A DNA stretch of 64,000 nt from Pollutiaquabacter aromativorans. Its GTDB lineage: Bacteria; Bacteroidota; Bacteroidia; AKYH767-A; 2013-40CM-41-45. Positions 17,456-26,589 of this stretch are shown here, one piece after another. Position 1 is the stretch's first letter, and the number at the start of each line of letters is the position of its first letter. A program made the translations under genes and the position numbers. Below the pieces are notes generated by a model. That model was not told the origin of the DNA and made no database searches. It saw only the letters and a list, made by a program, of their open reading frames with translations. The stretch is taken from NCBI GenBank assembly GCA_049177215.1, contig CP185379.1, forward strand, positions 2,852,001-2,916,000. The letters are read 5' to 3'.

Positions 17456-19533
17456 TTATAAATACTCCGATACTAGAATGTCAATATCGGTAGGTTTAAT
17501 TCCGGTGTCAATTGCAAAGATAGTATTTGCTTCGTTTATGTCAAATGTTTTTTGTCCTCTCGCTTTAATATGTAAATTTAATAAGTCATAAAGATTTGGC
17601 TTTACTAATGTGGTCATTGATTTATTTATGATTGTCGCAGATGATAGGTTATTATGAACATTATTGTTTGTAGAAGGGTCTCCTTTTAATGAAAGATCTG
17701 TCCAAATGGCTTTCCTTTCATACAGGTCTATAATAATTGGGATTGCAACTCTTGTATTCGCTGTCAAGTCAAACTTATTTTCAACAGTCATAGGTTCATA
17801 TATTTCTCCACTATTTGGGAATTGTCTAATCATAAAGCCGGCAAAACAAATAGGTAAGTCAGAATATGGCTGATTTGTAAATGAGTTTACGCTCATTAAA
17901 ACATATCTAATTCCTTGCTTCAAGCATTTTGAAATTTCAACATCAATAAATTCTGAAGCACCCTCTGGTGCGGACGTTATGTCACCGCTATGATAGCCCC
18001 CAATGTCTTTTAAATTATAGTAAGCTATTGTCAATTTGTATCCGCTGTCTGTATCTAAAGCTAGAGCCGATAGGTCTATATCAGTTCTATTAACTCCGTC
18101 TTTCCAATAAATGAAAAATCGTATCGTGTCGCCGATAGGCAAATCAATTTTACTGCCTCTTGAAATTGTTTTAAGAGCTTTAGAAGCTGAACGCTGTGTA
18201 AAAGGCACCGTGTAGTTTTTTAGTTTTTCATCAATATAAACTTTTCCCAACGGTTTGTACATTTTAAACCTTTCAACGAGTGCATTTTCGCAAATGATTA
18301 CAATTTCATCACAAATATTCTGGTCAATATTTGGTATAATATTGTCTATTGCCCTTGCTTTTCCGATATTCCCTTTTGGAAAAAATGTTCTTAATTCCTT
18401 TGGTGAATTGCGATGCTTGAAATGTGTATGAACTTGCAACAAAACTGGAGAAGATACTTTTGAAACAACTTGACTAAATTCTGATATTACATTGTCAGAA
18501 TTTAAGGAAAGTCTTATTAACTTATCTAATCTTCTTGCTAATTCACCAGGTCTGGATTTAAGTAAGTTAGTTGAAGTAAGAACATCACTATTCAACAGCG
18601 CTCTTTCAACTTTCCCATTGAAAGTTTCAAATGGTTTGTCGTTCCTAATTATATCAAAAGCTTCAAAACATTTTGGAAACCTGTTTTTGTATTCAAAGGG
18701 ATGAAGTTTTTCACCCAATCGTTTCCATCTGTTTTTATATCGCAACATATCTTCAGTAATGTTGCCAATATTTTCAAGTGATTTTAAAAGTAGCTTTCTG
18801 TTTCTCTTGGATATGCTTTTAAATTTTGTATTTTCAGCCAAACTAATATCTCCATCAGAGATTGCTGATGCAATTCTTAAGACATCAGTCGCGGTTTTAA
18901 CATATTTGTCAAATTGTGTTTCAGCTTCTAAATTGTTTTTAAGCAAGCAACCAAGAAAGTAAGCAACATTTTCCTTTAAGGGTATTTCAGTTGGTGTCAG
19001 TGTAAAATTTTATTGTTGTAGTTTTTGACAAACCATTCAACATCCTGTTTGTCTGTTTCGGAAATTGAAGTTTTAGAACTTAATAGTCTTGTGAAAATAG
19101 AGTTGAAATCTTCTTTGTTCCCAAGTCCAATTACTTTTAAATTAATTTTGTCTTTGAGACTTTCCCTTTCTTTCTTTTCATACTTTGGTAATATTCGTTT
19201 CCCAATCCAATCACCCAAATAATGCCAAAAAGCATTTGAGTAAAGTTCTTCCTCAGTTGCTTCCTTTACTTGTTCTGGGAAGTTAGGATACATTGGTTTG
19301 AATTCTACAATCGCACCAACATTTTCTCTTAAATCAGTTATTAATTGCTTATAAAATGTCTTTAACCTGTCGAGAGATAGTGTTTTTATTACATCAATTA
19401 TCTCTGTTGAAAATGTATAACCAAGTCCTTCAATATTTTTAAGTAGGTTAAATACATAGTCATCTGTCAAAGAATTCTCTCCTTTGTCAAGATACAGTTT
19501 GCTCTTTCGTCTTATGTAAATTGAATTGTTCAT
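17456..19533 (-). pseudogene. TerD-like domain protein, split by one frameshift
   Basis: The first frame (ATG 19533 to 18997) encodes MNNSIYIRRKSKLYLDKGE and the conserved MYPNFPEQVKEATEEELY; it stops after YNNKILH. The second frame extends up from 18946 through NFTLTPTEIPLKENVAYFLG and continues for 500 residues to 17456, including the TerD-like beta domain (GDTIRFFIYWKDGVNRTDIDLSALAL). A single A lost from an A-run near 19005 explains the break; repaired length is about 690 residues. Such long TerD-like proteins belong to the wider Ter stress/phage-response system. The indel could be natural, phase-variable or a base-calling error. Confidence 0.7.
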
Positions 19534-19563
19534 CTTTCTGTTAGTTGGTCGTCTTAAAATATC

Positions 19564-19695
19564 GCATAACGTTTTGCAGCTACCCGAAGGGCGGGACTTT
19601 TACCACAAAACTTGATTTGAAAAACTAATGTTTGATTAACCACAAAACTGTCTTTGGAACACGAAACCCCGCCTTTTGGGTAGGTGCTGTTAGCG
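19564..19695 (-). repeat. attC-like site S5
   Basis: 132 bp, cores GCATAAC and GTTAGCG. Arms GCAGCTACCC-GAAG-GGCGGG and CCCGCC-TTTT-GGGTAGGTGC show the conserved GAAG/TTTT spacer. It lies 38 bp downstream of the LVIVD gene stop. Confidence 0.8.
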
Positions 19696-19732
19696 GTTCG
19701 TACATTATTATCTGTCATGTTCGTTGACTGAA

Positions 19733-21157
19733 TTACTGTTTTATTAACTTGTGTACAATGGTCGACTTGTTGGTCAGCACTTTTATTAAGTAAATACCGT
19801 TTGGAATATTTGCAATGGAAATTTCAGTTGTAAAATCCTGTTGCATTAATTTGCCAGCCAAGTCGTAAATTTTGATGTTCTGCAATTTTTGTCCGAAGAT
19901 TTTTATAAAGACTTGGTCAGATGATGGATTCGGGAAAACTGCAAACTCATCTGAAAAATGGTTTTCGTCAATGCCAACCGAAGAACAATTAGTTTGTAAA
20001 ATTTTATATCCAGTATAGTTTGAATAAGGTGGGGCTACAACAGACCATATATAAGCGATATGTATTTTGCCATCAAAAAAATCTAAGCCCCAAGTACCAT
20101 AAGCATCAGAAGTACTACCGTAAGTTTGACACGTTATGGGATTTGCAGGATTACTCACATCGATAGCTACAACGTCCGACTTACCAGCTGCTAAATATAT
20201 TTTTTTACAAATTGAATCATATGCTAATTCATTGGCGTGACCATTTGAATTTGCCCAAGTAGTAAAGTTGTTGGTCGTGTCAGCCCAGGTACTTGGATGC
20301 CACCATGCAATTTGAGTAATACTACTAGGATTTGTAATATTTAATATTTCCATACCATAATAGTCAATGGCAACGTAAGCAAGGTTATTGTGTATGGTTA
20401 TATTATTGTACGCTGTTACTTTGTCAATTAGTGGAGGGAAACAGTATTGATTTATTTGAACTGGCGAATTAACATTTGAAATATCCACAATTCTCAAACC
20501 GCCTCTATCATAGCATACATAAGCATAATTTCCATTTAAGCCAATTCCTCGTGCATTGTACAATGATGCGGCCCCTACAGTCGAATGTGGGAAAATATTA
20601 CTAAAAGGTAAAGCACTTTTAAGCAGTATATTGCTTTTATTGCTAATATCTAAAATAATTAATCCATTTTGGTTTGCTGCTAAATAAGCATAGTTTCCTT
20701 TAACAACAACTGATCCCGAACCGCCTGTCAAACCCGAGTGAACATAAACATCCAAAACACTTGGAAGTAAAGGATTACTCACGTCTATTATGGCAAGGCC
20801 AGCCATTTCAGATGTATTCCAAATATTTCCTAAACAAACATAAAGCCATATGCTGTCTTGGTACAAACTAATAGCGTCTAAATTCCCAAGCGAGGCCTTT
20901 GAAATTGTTGCAGCAATAAAAGGAATTCCAGATGCATTATTGTCATATACTTTAACTCCACCTGCAACTGTAGCTAAATAGTCGTATGGTCTATGGAGTT
21001 TGTCTGCTTCTGGCGTTGTAGCATTACCAAAAGCAGGATTTGTGAATATGGAATCTGTGGCTTGAAGATTATTCCAACCAACACATTGTGCCTGTGTTTG
21101 TTCTGTTGTCGCACTAACTATCGCAACCCATGTAATTATTAAGTTAATTATTTTCAT
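19733..21157 (-). CDS. Secreted LVIVD-repeat protein with T9SS sorting domain
   Basis: 474 residues with signal peptide (MKIINLIITWVAIVSATTEQTQA). The body is a series of LVIVD-type beta-propeller repeats: AGLAIIDVSNPLLPSVL, GNYAYLAANQNGLIILDIS, GLRIVDISNVNSPVQI, YGMEILNITNPSS, DVVAIDVSNPANPI. The end is a type A T9SS sorting domain (FAVFPNPSSDQVFIKIF, NGIYLIKV). It is expected at the cell surface as a binding scaffold; ligand unknown. It is the only gene in its cassette. Confidence 0.88.
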   Translation of the reverse strand: MKIINLIITWVAIVSATTEQTQAQCVGWNNLQATDSIFTNPAFGNATTPEADKLHRPYDYLATVAGGVKVYDNNASGIPFIAATISKASLGNLDAISLYQDSIWLYVCLGNIWNTSEMAGLAIIDVSNPLLPSVLDVYVHSGLTGGSGSVVVKGNYAYLAANQNGLIILDISNKSNILLKSALPFSNIFPHSTVGAASLYNARGIGLNGNYAYVCYDRGGLRIVDISNVNSPVQINQYCFPPLIDKVTAYNNITIHNNLAYVAIDYYGMEILNITNPSSITQIAWWHPSTWADTTNNFTTWANSNGHANELAYDSICKKIYLAAGKSDVVAIDVSNPANPITCQTYGSTSDAYGTWGLDFFDGKIHIAYIWSVVAPPYSNYTGYKILQTNCSSVGIDENHFSDEFAVFPNPSSDQVFIKIFGQKLQNIKIYDLAGKLMQQDFTTEISIANIPNGIYLIKVLTNKSTIVHKLIKQ

Positions 21158-21202
21158 ATAATCAAGATTTAGTTTTTATTGTGAATTTCGTTCTTGCATG
21201 AC

Positions 21203-21409
21203 CGCTAACGTTCTGCGTGCAGGCGAGGTGTTTTATTTTGGGCTTTCGTTGCACTGTCGCTTCGTCAAAAATATTGCAATAAAGATAAAAAAATTACTTA
21301 CCGAAATTTATATTGCAATATTTTTCTTGCAGGAAGTTTGAGCGAGGTATTCAGTTAATTAACCTTCTGTCTGCCCAAAATAAAACATCTCGCTTGCACG
21401 CTGTTATAT
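21203..21409 (-). repeat. attC-like site S6 (long form)
   Basis: 207 bp, cores CGCTAAC and GTTATAT; stems GTGCAGGCGAGGTGTTTTATT with the matching AAATAAAACATCTCGCTTGCAC arm, and an inner ATATTGCAATA stem shared with S3. It lies 37 bp downstream of the deoxyribosyltransferase-like gene. Confidence 0.75.
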
Positions 21410-21445
21410 GCTGGGCGGTCATGCAGTGGTTGTCACTTGTCATGG

Positions 21446-22405
21446 TTAGTTAATGTATGCTTCTATCTTATTTATAAGGTCTTTAGTTAGTTGGTCTGTT
21501 GATTCATAAACGATATGTTGTAAAGGCTTTATGTCAAAGTGTGCATTTGCAAATTCGCTTTTGCTGCATGTGTAAATCACTTTTTTGCCTTGTCCTAATG
21601 CAAAACCGCTTTCAAAGTAAACACCTTTACTATGAAGTGAGAAGTCGGCAATACAAAATTTACACTTTTTGAGAGAAGCAATTATTTCATCATTTATTGT
21701 TCGTTCACTGTCTATAATTTGCTCGTCAATTATAACTGCTTCGTATCCTGTTTCCTTTAATGATTTTCTAATTGCTTCACGAACCTCTTTTGTTGAAGGG
21801 TCAAAAGACATCGCAATAAAACATTTTTTAGATTTGTCACCCTCAGCTTCAAGGTCAATTGCATATTCAAGTCCGTCATAAGTTATATTATATCTACTTA
21901 CTTGTTCAACTATACCGCCTTTTGAAACTATCATACTTATTAAACCTTTTTGCTCCAAGTGATTAAAGTAAAACATAGTTTCTGCTGGTGATTTAAAAAA
22001 ATAGGACCTCCAACCAGCATCTTTCCAAAGAAAGCCAAATATATTCACTTGTTCACCATCTTCTTTCTGTAGTTTATACAACGAGTAGAAAAGGAACTCT
22101 GTTTTTTGTTGTGGTGTCGTTGGAAAATCAGTTTGATTTAATAATTGTTTTAGCGTTTCAATTGACACAAAATCGGATTCATTGTCAAACCACATATTGT
22201 TTAGAAGAAGCGCATGAAATATATATTTGTTTTCTCTGAAAAATTGGTCATTTGCTTCCCATTCTGTTGCATAATGAGGAAGTCTGATTATATGTCTTTT
22301 ATCACCTATTGTTAATGAATATTCAATTGCGTCAACTTCGCTTTGAATATTATCGACTGGTAATTCAGTAAAAATGCAATTCTCTACTTTTTTAAATAAT
22401 CCCAT
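21446..22405 (-). CDS. Nucleoside 2-deoxyribosyltransferase/TIR-like effector protein
   Basis: 319 residues. The N-terminal two thirds are unrecognised, with a winged-helix-like stretch (ETMFYFNHLEQKGLISMIVS). The C-terminal 130 residues have the fold signature of nucleoside 2-deoxyribosyltransferase-like and related TIR-like domains: KKCFIAMSFDPSTKEVREAIRKSL, EQIIDSERTINDEIIASLKKCKFCIADFS, then GVYFESGFALGQGKKVIYTC with the usual catalytic Glu. Relatives often degrade nucleotides or NAD in phage defence. A single-gene cassette. Defence role is an inference. Confidence 0.75.
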   Translation of the reverse strand: MGLFKKVENCIFTELPVDNIQSEVDAIEYSLTIGDKRHIIRLPHYATEWEANDQFFRENKYIFHALLLNNMWFDNESDFVSIETLKQLLNQTDFPTTPQQKTEFLFYSLYKLQKEDGEQVNIFGFLWKDAGWRSYFFKSPAETMFYFNHLEQKGLISMIVSKGGIVEQVSRYNITYDGLEYAIDLEAEGDKSKKCFIAMSFDPSTKEVREAIRKSLKETGYEAVIIDEQIIDSERTINDEIIASLKKCKFCIADFSLHSKGVYFESGFALGQGKKVIYTCSKSEFANAHFDIKPLQHIVYESTDQLTKDLINKIEAYIN

Positions 22406-22576
22406 TTCTAATTAATTTTTATGTTTGAGTCTAAATCAAAAATTATTTCAAAAGCCCAAAAGTCGAAGTATATTTTTCTATTTGTCATTGGAAATTAATT
22501 TGTCAAGTTTTAAAATTAAAATTTCTGTCCATTTTTGTAGAACGAAATTATGATAAAAAATTTCAGACCGCCTTGC

Positions 22577-22708
22577 ATATAACGTTTTGCGGCTTTGCGA
22601 AGAAGCGGATTTCGGAGCACAAAACTGTCAACATACCACAAAAGTTGATGCGAGGTAGAATGTTCAATTAACCACTGAACCCGCTTTTTTGCAAAACCGC
22701 TGTTACCT
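22577..22708 (-). repeat. attC-like site S7
   Basis: 132 bp, cores ATATAAC and GTTACCT. Arms GCGGCTTTGC-GAAG-AAGCGG and CCGCTT-TTTT-GCAAAACCGC. The word GTTACCTGC is the exact complement of GCAGGTAAC at S8, delimiting the four-gene membrane cassette. Confidence 0.8.
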
Positions 22709-22858
22709 GCTGGCCTTCTGTCCACCGTGTCGCTGTATGCCTTGTCAATATTGAGTTTCTGTGTCATTGTCTGCTGTGTTTGTCGGGCTGTGTGTCGGTG
22801 TATTTTTATTTTTTTTGAAGCGTTGGGAAATTTTTTAAAAACAATTTTGTCTGCGTTG

Positions 22859-22929
22859 GCAAAGCAAGCTCTTTTGCAATTTTTGGTCTGTGCGTTGGCT
22901 TGTGCGAATTGCAAATGTGCTTGCTTTTA
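22859..22929. repeat. Hairpin H3 of the TCT/TGT family
   Basis: AAAGCAAGC-TCT-TTTGCAA pairs with TTGCAAA-TGT-GCTTGCTTT. It begins at the stop codon of the DUF6804-like gene, so it is a plausible 3' structure; about 150 bp of low-complexity sequence separate it from S7. Confidence 0.6.
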
Positions 22930-23235
22930 GGGTGGGCTTTCCTTTGGTTTCATAAATATTGATATTAAAAGTCCTATTCCTACAACTACGTCAACTACAT
23001 TCCACATTTGTCTGCCAAGTGCGATTTTGAAAAACGGTTGAAATAGCAAAGCAAGTCCACCGTAAATAATCATTTCTGTTTGTCTGCCTTGTTCGTGTGC
23101 TTGATAAGCTAATATTGCAAATCCAACAAGTCCAGCGAACCTAACAAACTGGTAATATCCGTAAGGCATATCTGCCAAACAGAGAAAGAACAGAACCGTT
23201 AGAATGACTTTTATAATATTGGTCAAATTTATCAT
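22927..23235 (-). CDS. DUF6804-like small membrane protein
   Basis: 102 residues with three hydrophobic segments. It has the pattern MPYGYYQFVRFAGLVGFAILAYQA, then MIIYGGLALLFQPFFKIALGRQMWNVVDVVVG, typical of DUF6804-type proteins. Its start overlaps the stop of the upstream membrane gene by four bases, so the two are translationally coupled. Function is unknown. Confidence 0.75.
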   Translation of the reverse strand: MINLTNIIKVILTVLFFLCLADMPYGYYQFVRFAGLVGFAILAYQAHEQGRQTEMIIYGGLALLFQPFFKIALGRQMWNVVDVVVGIGLLISIFMKPKESPP

Positions 23236-23756
23236 TGTTGAAAATATTTTTTGTCCACTCTAAACAATAGCATTAGAAGGCCTGATATGAAAGAAAATAT
23301 AGAAGTTAGCAACCAAGAAATTAATGCAATTCCGAAAATTAAAATCAAAATTGCCACAAAGTATTTTCCATTGGCAAAGTTCTTATAAACTAAATAGAAA
23401 CCTACAATTGTTGAATAGAATTGAGTTAAAGCCATTAATAAGTTTGTCATTATTACGAAGCTAAAACCAAAGCTTTTAAACTCTTTTACATCGTCATCTG
23501 TAACTCCCCAATCGTCAGCAAATACATTTCTAATGATTGATAACTTATAGCCATAATAACCATAAACTAATAGTTGTAGATAAGTAAAAAAATGTGGGAA
23601 TGGCAGATTAATAAATGACAATACTATTGTAAATAGAACTGAAATAATTATACCTGATAACATAAAGTTTAGTCCGATGTAAGCATAGCCAAAAGGGCCT
23701 AAAAATAATGATAGCAACCCTGCTATTGTGGGATTTCGTTTGTTTAATGAATTCAT
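23232..23756 (-). CDS. Multi-pass membrane protein
   Basis: 174 residues with about four transmembrane segments: PTIAGLLSLFLGPFGYAYIG at the start (a TM2-domain-like glycine/tyrosine-rich turn), IIISVLFTIVLSFI, then a DDWGVTDDDVKEF loop, and two C-terminal helices (FVAILILIFGIALISWLL). It lies 13 bp downstream of the DnaJ-like gene. Function not known; the context suggests a membrane complex. Confidence 0.65.
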   Translation of the reverse strand: MNSLNKRNPTIAGLLSLFLGPFGYAYIGLNFMLSGIIISVLFTIVLSFINLPFPHFFTYLQLLVYGYYGYKLSIIRNVFADDWGVTDDDVKEFKSFGFSFVIMTNLLMALTQFYSTIVGFYLVYKNFANGKYFVAILILIFGIALISWLLTSIFSFISGLLMLLFRVDKKYFQQ

Positions 23757-23769
23757 AGTCTGATTTTAT

Positions 23770-24798
23770 TTATTCGTTTTCTTTATTTTCATCTTTGCAA
23801 ACTGGATTTTCAAGTCTTGATGCACCCACCCATCCAATGAGACTTTTATACTTTATTTTATATCCGTCCAATGATGAACAATATAAAAGAACAGTAACTT
23901 TTTCACCTTCTGAAACTTCTCCAATGACAAGTCCTAATTTGTCAGGAATATTTGAAATGTCTGCATCACGTTTTATTTTGGTTGTTTCCTTTGTGCAAAC
24001 AGTATAATATTCAGAAAGGATATAGCTTATCTCTGCATCAGTTGCAAAGAATTCATCTTTATAATATTTCTTTTCTTCTTCCAAATACTTGGCATTCAAT
24101 TCGGATTTTGATTTTAGAATTTTCTGTTGTTCAGAAGAAGGTTTGAATTTTGAGTAAAAATAATAGCCACCAAGAACCAAAAGAAACAGTATTAATATTG
24201 CTGAAAACAATCCTTTTCGCTTATCAAGTATTGAATAGCTTTCTTGACTTATCCAAAAACTTTCAAAATCTTCTTTGTAGATTATCATTTCTGAATTGCC
24301 CCAATGTGCTGTGCAAAGTGGTGTTTTATTGAAATCAAATTTTACTGCTTTGGCAAAATCTTCTTTGCATTCTGGGTCAAAAATATTTTTAACAATTACA
24401 TCAAAATACTCTTTCCCTTTGTATTTCCAAGTAATTATTGACTTGTCTATTTCTACGAGGTAGTAAATGGTGTCGCCAACTTTTAATTTTGAATATCTGC
24501 CATTGCTATCAGTTACAAATATTTCGTCACAGAAAATATGATTGTATGAATATGAATAATTTTGTTTCTCTTCATATGCACCATCAAAAGAAATTGTGCT
24601 GTCATACCACTTTTTTTTATCAGGATTGGAAAGTATAGAGTAAATGAAATTTATTTCTTTCATTTTGCTATCACTAAATTCCTTGTCTTGATTTCTGTCA
24701 GGATGGAATTTAAGAGCCATTTTGCGATAGGCAAGTTTTATTTCTTCCGCAGTGGCAGTATGTGATATTTCAAATATGGCGTAGTAAGTATTTCCCAC
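23770..24798 (-). CDS. Membrane-anchored J-domain protein with SH3-like end
   Basis: 342 residues, started by GTG 24798 one base after the stop of the upstream gene. Residues 1-66 form a J domain with the HPD motif (AYRKMALKFHPDRNQD), able to activate Hsp70. A beta-rich region (LKVGDTIYYLVEIDKS) and a transmembrane helix (GLFSAILILFLLVLGGYYFY) follow, then a coiled segment and a bacterial SH3-like domain (LGLVIGEVSEGEKVTVLLY...GWVGASRL). The domain order is unusual: J domain in the cytoplasm, SH3-like domain across the membrane. Partner identity is not known. Confidence 0.8.
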   Translation of the reverse strand: MGNTYYAIFEISHTATAEEIKLAYRKMALKFHPDRNQDKEFSDSKMKEINFIYSILSNPDKKKWYDSTISFDGAYEEKQNYSYSYNHIFCDEIFVTDSNGRYSKLKVGDTIYYLVEIDKSIITWKYKGKEYFDVIVKNIFDPECKEDFAKAVKFDFNKTPLCTAHWGNSEMIIYKEDFESFWISQESYSILDKRKGLFSAILILFLLVLGGYYFYSKFKPSSEQQKILKSKSELNAKYLEEEKKYYKDEFFATDAEISYILSEYYTVCTKETTKIKRDADISNIPDKLGLVIGEVSEGEKVTVLLYCSSLDGYKIKYKSLIGWVGASRLENPVCKDENKENE

Positions 24799-24799
24799 T

Positions 24800-25738
24800 T
24801 TATCCAGCTAAACTTGTAAACCAAAGGATTAGAAATGGAACAACAAGACCAATTCCAATAGCAATTAATGTTTTCACTGCCCAATGTTGGTCTGTTTCTC
24901 CAATTAGAACTTTTCGCAAATAATCCATTAGATAAATAACTAATGAAACAATCAATACAATAAAAAATAGTCCGCCCCAAGCCACATCTAAAGCATTTCC
25001 TTTATCTCCGTCTGAACCGCCAAAAATCGTTGTCCATTTGAAATTTTGAATTAAGGTTACTATTGTGTGCCCTATTTTGTAAATGAGGTTTAGGATGATT
25101 TGGCTGTAAAATGAAATTGGAATAAACAGCCAAAAATAATGATACCATTTAATGTCTAAAAGTGTTCCATTAACGCTTTTGTCTGTGGTGTAGTAAGGGT
25201 CATTAATTACGTTAGCACCTGATTTCATAAAATATATTGAAGATGCAAACATTGCTATATAGCTTAAAATAACAAATGTCGCATTGAATACTGATGATGA
25301 AATTGCAAAAAATGCTTCACTTATTAGATTGTTGAAATTTGCTGAATAGTTTGGGAAAAAGTTGTCAATAACAACGGAGAATAACCCCAAGAATAAAAAT
25401 CTAATGAACACATACAATGTTGTGAATATTATTTTGTCTGATAAACTTATTCTACGTGATAAATACCCAAAAATAAATCCGAAGAGACCAGCAGTAAAAG
25501 CCAATATTAAAATGTGAAGAATATTTAGCCAAACTGTTTCTCCCCAAATCATATAGCTTGCTTGGAAGTCAGAACCCAATCCTAAAAGTCCTTTTTGATT
25601 TAAGTTTTGAATAAAAACATTAACTGCATTTCCTAAAACCCAGTCTGCAAGAATAGCAGCAGCAAGGAAGCGTTTTAGTTTGCTGAAAATTGAATAACTG
25701 ACTGTTGCAGTTGGCTTTAAAATGTGGCTTGTGTCCAT
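24800..25738 (-). CDS. Multi-pass membrane protein of the DnaJ cassette
   Basis: 312 residues from ATG 25738; an upstream in-frame ATG at 25831 falls in the hairpin H4 region and is less likely. There are about seven hydrophobic segments, for example LNILHILILAFTAGLFGFIFGYL, IIFTTLYVFIRFLFLGLF, YHYFWLFIPISFYSQIIL, GGLFFIVLIVSLVIYLMDYL, AIGIGLVVPFLILWF. I do not recognise the family. It is the first of four coupled genes, so it probably forms a membrane complex with the J-domain protein. Confidence 0.7.
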   Translation of the reverse strand: MDTSHILKPTATVSYSIFSKLKRFLAAAILADWVLGNAVNVFIQNLNQKGLLGLGSDFQASYMIWGETVWLNILHILILAFTAGLFGFIFGYLSRRISLSDKIIFTTLYVFIRFLFLGLFSVVIDNFFPNYSANFNNLISEAFFAISSSVFNATFVILSYIAMFASSIYFMKSGANVINDPYYTTDKSVNGTLLDIKWYHYFWLFIPISFYSQIILNLIYKIGHTIVTLIQNFKWTTIFGGSDGDKGNALDVAWGGLFFIVLIVSLVIYLMDYLRKVLIGETDQHWAVKTLIAIGIGLVVPFLILWFTSLAG

Positions 25739-25764
25739 ATTAATATTGAATTTGAAGGGTTGGT

Positions 25765-25835
25765 AAAATTGCACTCTTTTGGTTTTGCGAAGGGTCGGCT
25801 TTGTGTGTTGGGGCAAAACCAAATGTGCCATTTGT
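25765..25835. repeat. Hairpin H4 of the TCT/TGT family
   Basis: TCTTTTGGTTTTGC pairs with GCAAAACCAAATGT; the outer stem is weaker than in the other copies. It lies in the leader of the four-gene membrane operon. Confidence 0.5.
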
Positions 25836-25991
25836 GCGGCTGGCTAAAATTGTTTTTAAAAAATGTGCGGTGGGAAAAAATAAAAATACAGAAGCGTTGG
25901 CTTTTGGGTCGGCTGTCTGATGGTTCATTTGTCCAGTCACTTTATGTTTATTTCTGTCGTTCATTCTTGCTGTGTCGTCTTTTAGGCTTGC

Positions 25992-26123
25992 AGGTAACGT
26001 TTTGCAGCTACAAGAAGTTGGCGATTTCGGAGACGAAAACTGTCTGCCAGCACTGAACTTGATACGAAGCACAAAGCTTCATTTAACCACTGAACCGCCA
26101 ATTTCTTGTAGGTGCTGTTATAA
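25992..26123 (-). repeat. attC-like site S8
   Basis: 132 bp, cores AGGTAAC and GTTATAA. Arms GCAGCTACAA-GAAG-TTGGCG and CGCCAA-TTTC-TTGTAGGTGC. Located 14 bp downstream of the stop of the 103-residue membrane gene. Confidence 0.8.
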
Positions 26124-26136
26124 CCAGGCCTTCTTT

Positions 26137-26448
26137 TCATTCTGCCAATTTAATATTAAATCCGTGTTCAAGAACATTCATAGTCACGATGAAAATTAAT
26201 AGTGTCAACATAAGCCACCAATAGGCACTCTTAAGTTTATTGAGTGTCTGAGTTATTTTAAAAGTCTTAATGTCGTTAGGGTCTTCTTTGATTTTAAAAG
26301 GCAAGGTCATTGACGCTAAAAAACTAATAATTTCACCTTCCGCTGATTTGTCGAAAATTTTGCCGTCTTTGATTGCGTAAAGTCTAAAGATTAAAATAAG
26401 TCGAGTTATTACAATTGTAAAAATGCTTACAAAGAAAAATAATAACAT
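26137..26448 (-). CDS. Small membrane protein
   Basis: 103 residues from ATG 26448 with a hydrophobic N-terminus (MLLFFFVSIFTIVITRLILIF) and a second helix near the end (YWWLMLTLLIFIVTMNVL). A charged middle loop (DKSAEGEIISFLASM) faces one side. No family recognised. It shares a cassette with a second membrane frame. Confidence 0.6.
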   Translation of the reverse strand: MLLFFFVSIFTIVITRLILIFRLYAIKDGKIFDKSAEGEIISFLASMTLPFKIKEDPNDIKTFKITQTLNKLKSAYWWLMLTLLIFIVTMNVLEHGFNIKLAE

Positions 26449-26589
26449 ATGTTATTGCTATTGTTTTACCCATTGTCTATGAAATTAATTTTTGAGCTTT
26501 GGGCTGAATATACCAAACGCCAATTGGGAAAAACCAAAATGCAAAAAAGTAACCGAAGGACATTGCTCAAAGCCCACAACCCTTTCCCT

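Noticed and set aside
22516..22914. 132-codon leftward frame after the DUF6804-like gene
   Set aside because: It runs through attC-like site S7 and hairpin H3, and its composition (Ala/Lys/Gln words) reflects those repeats.
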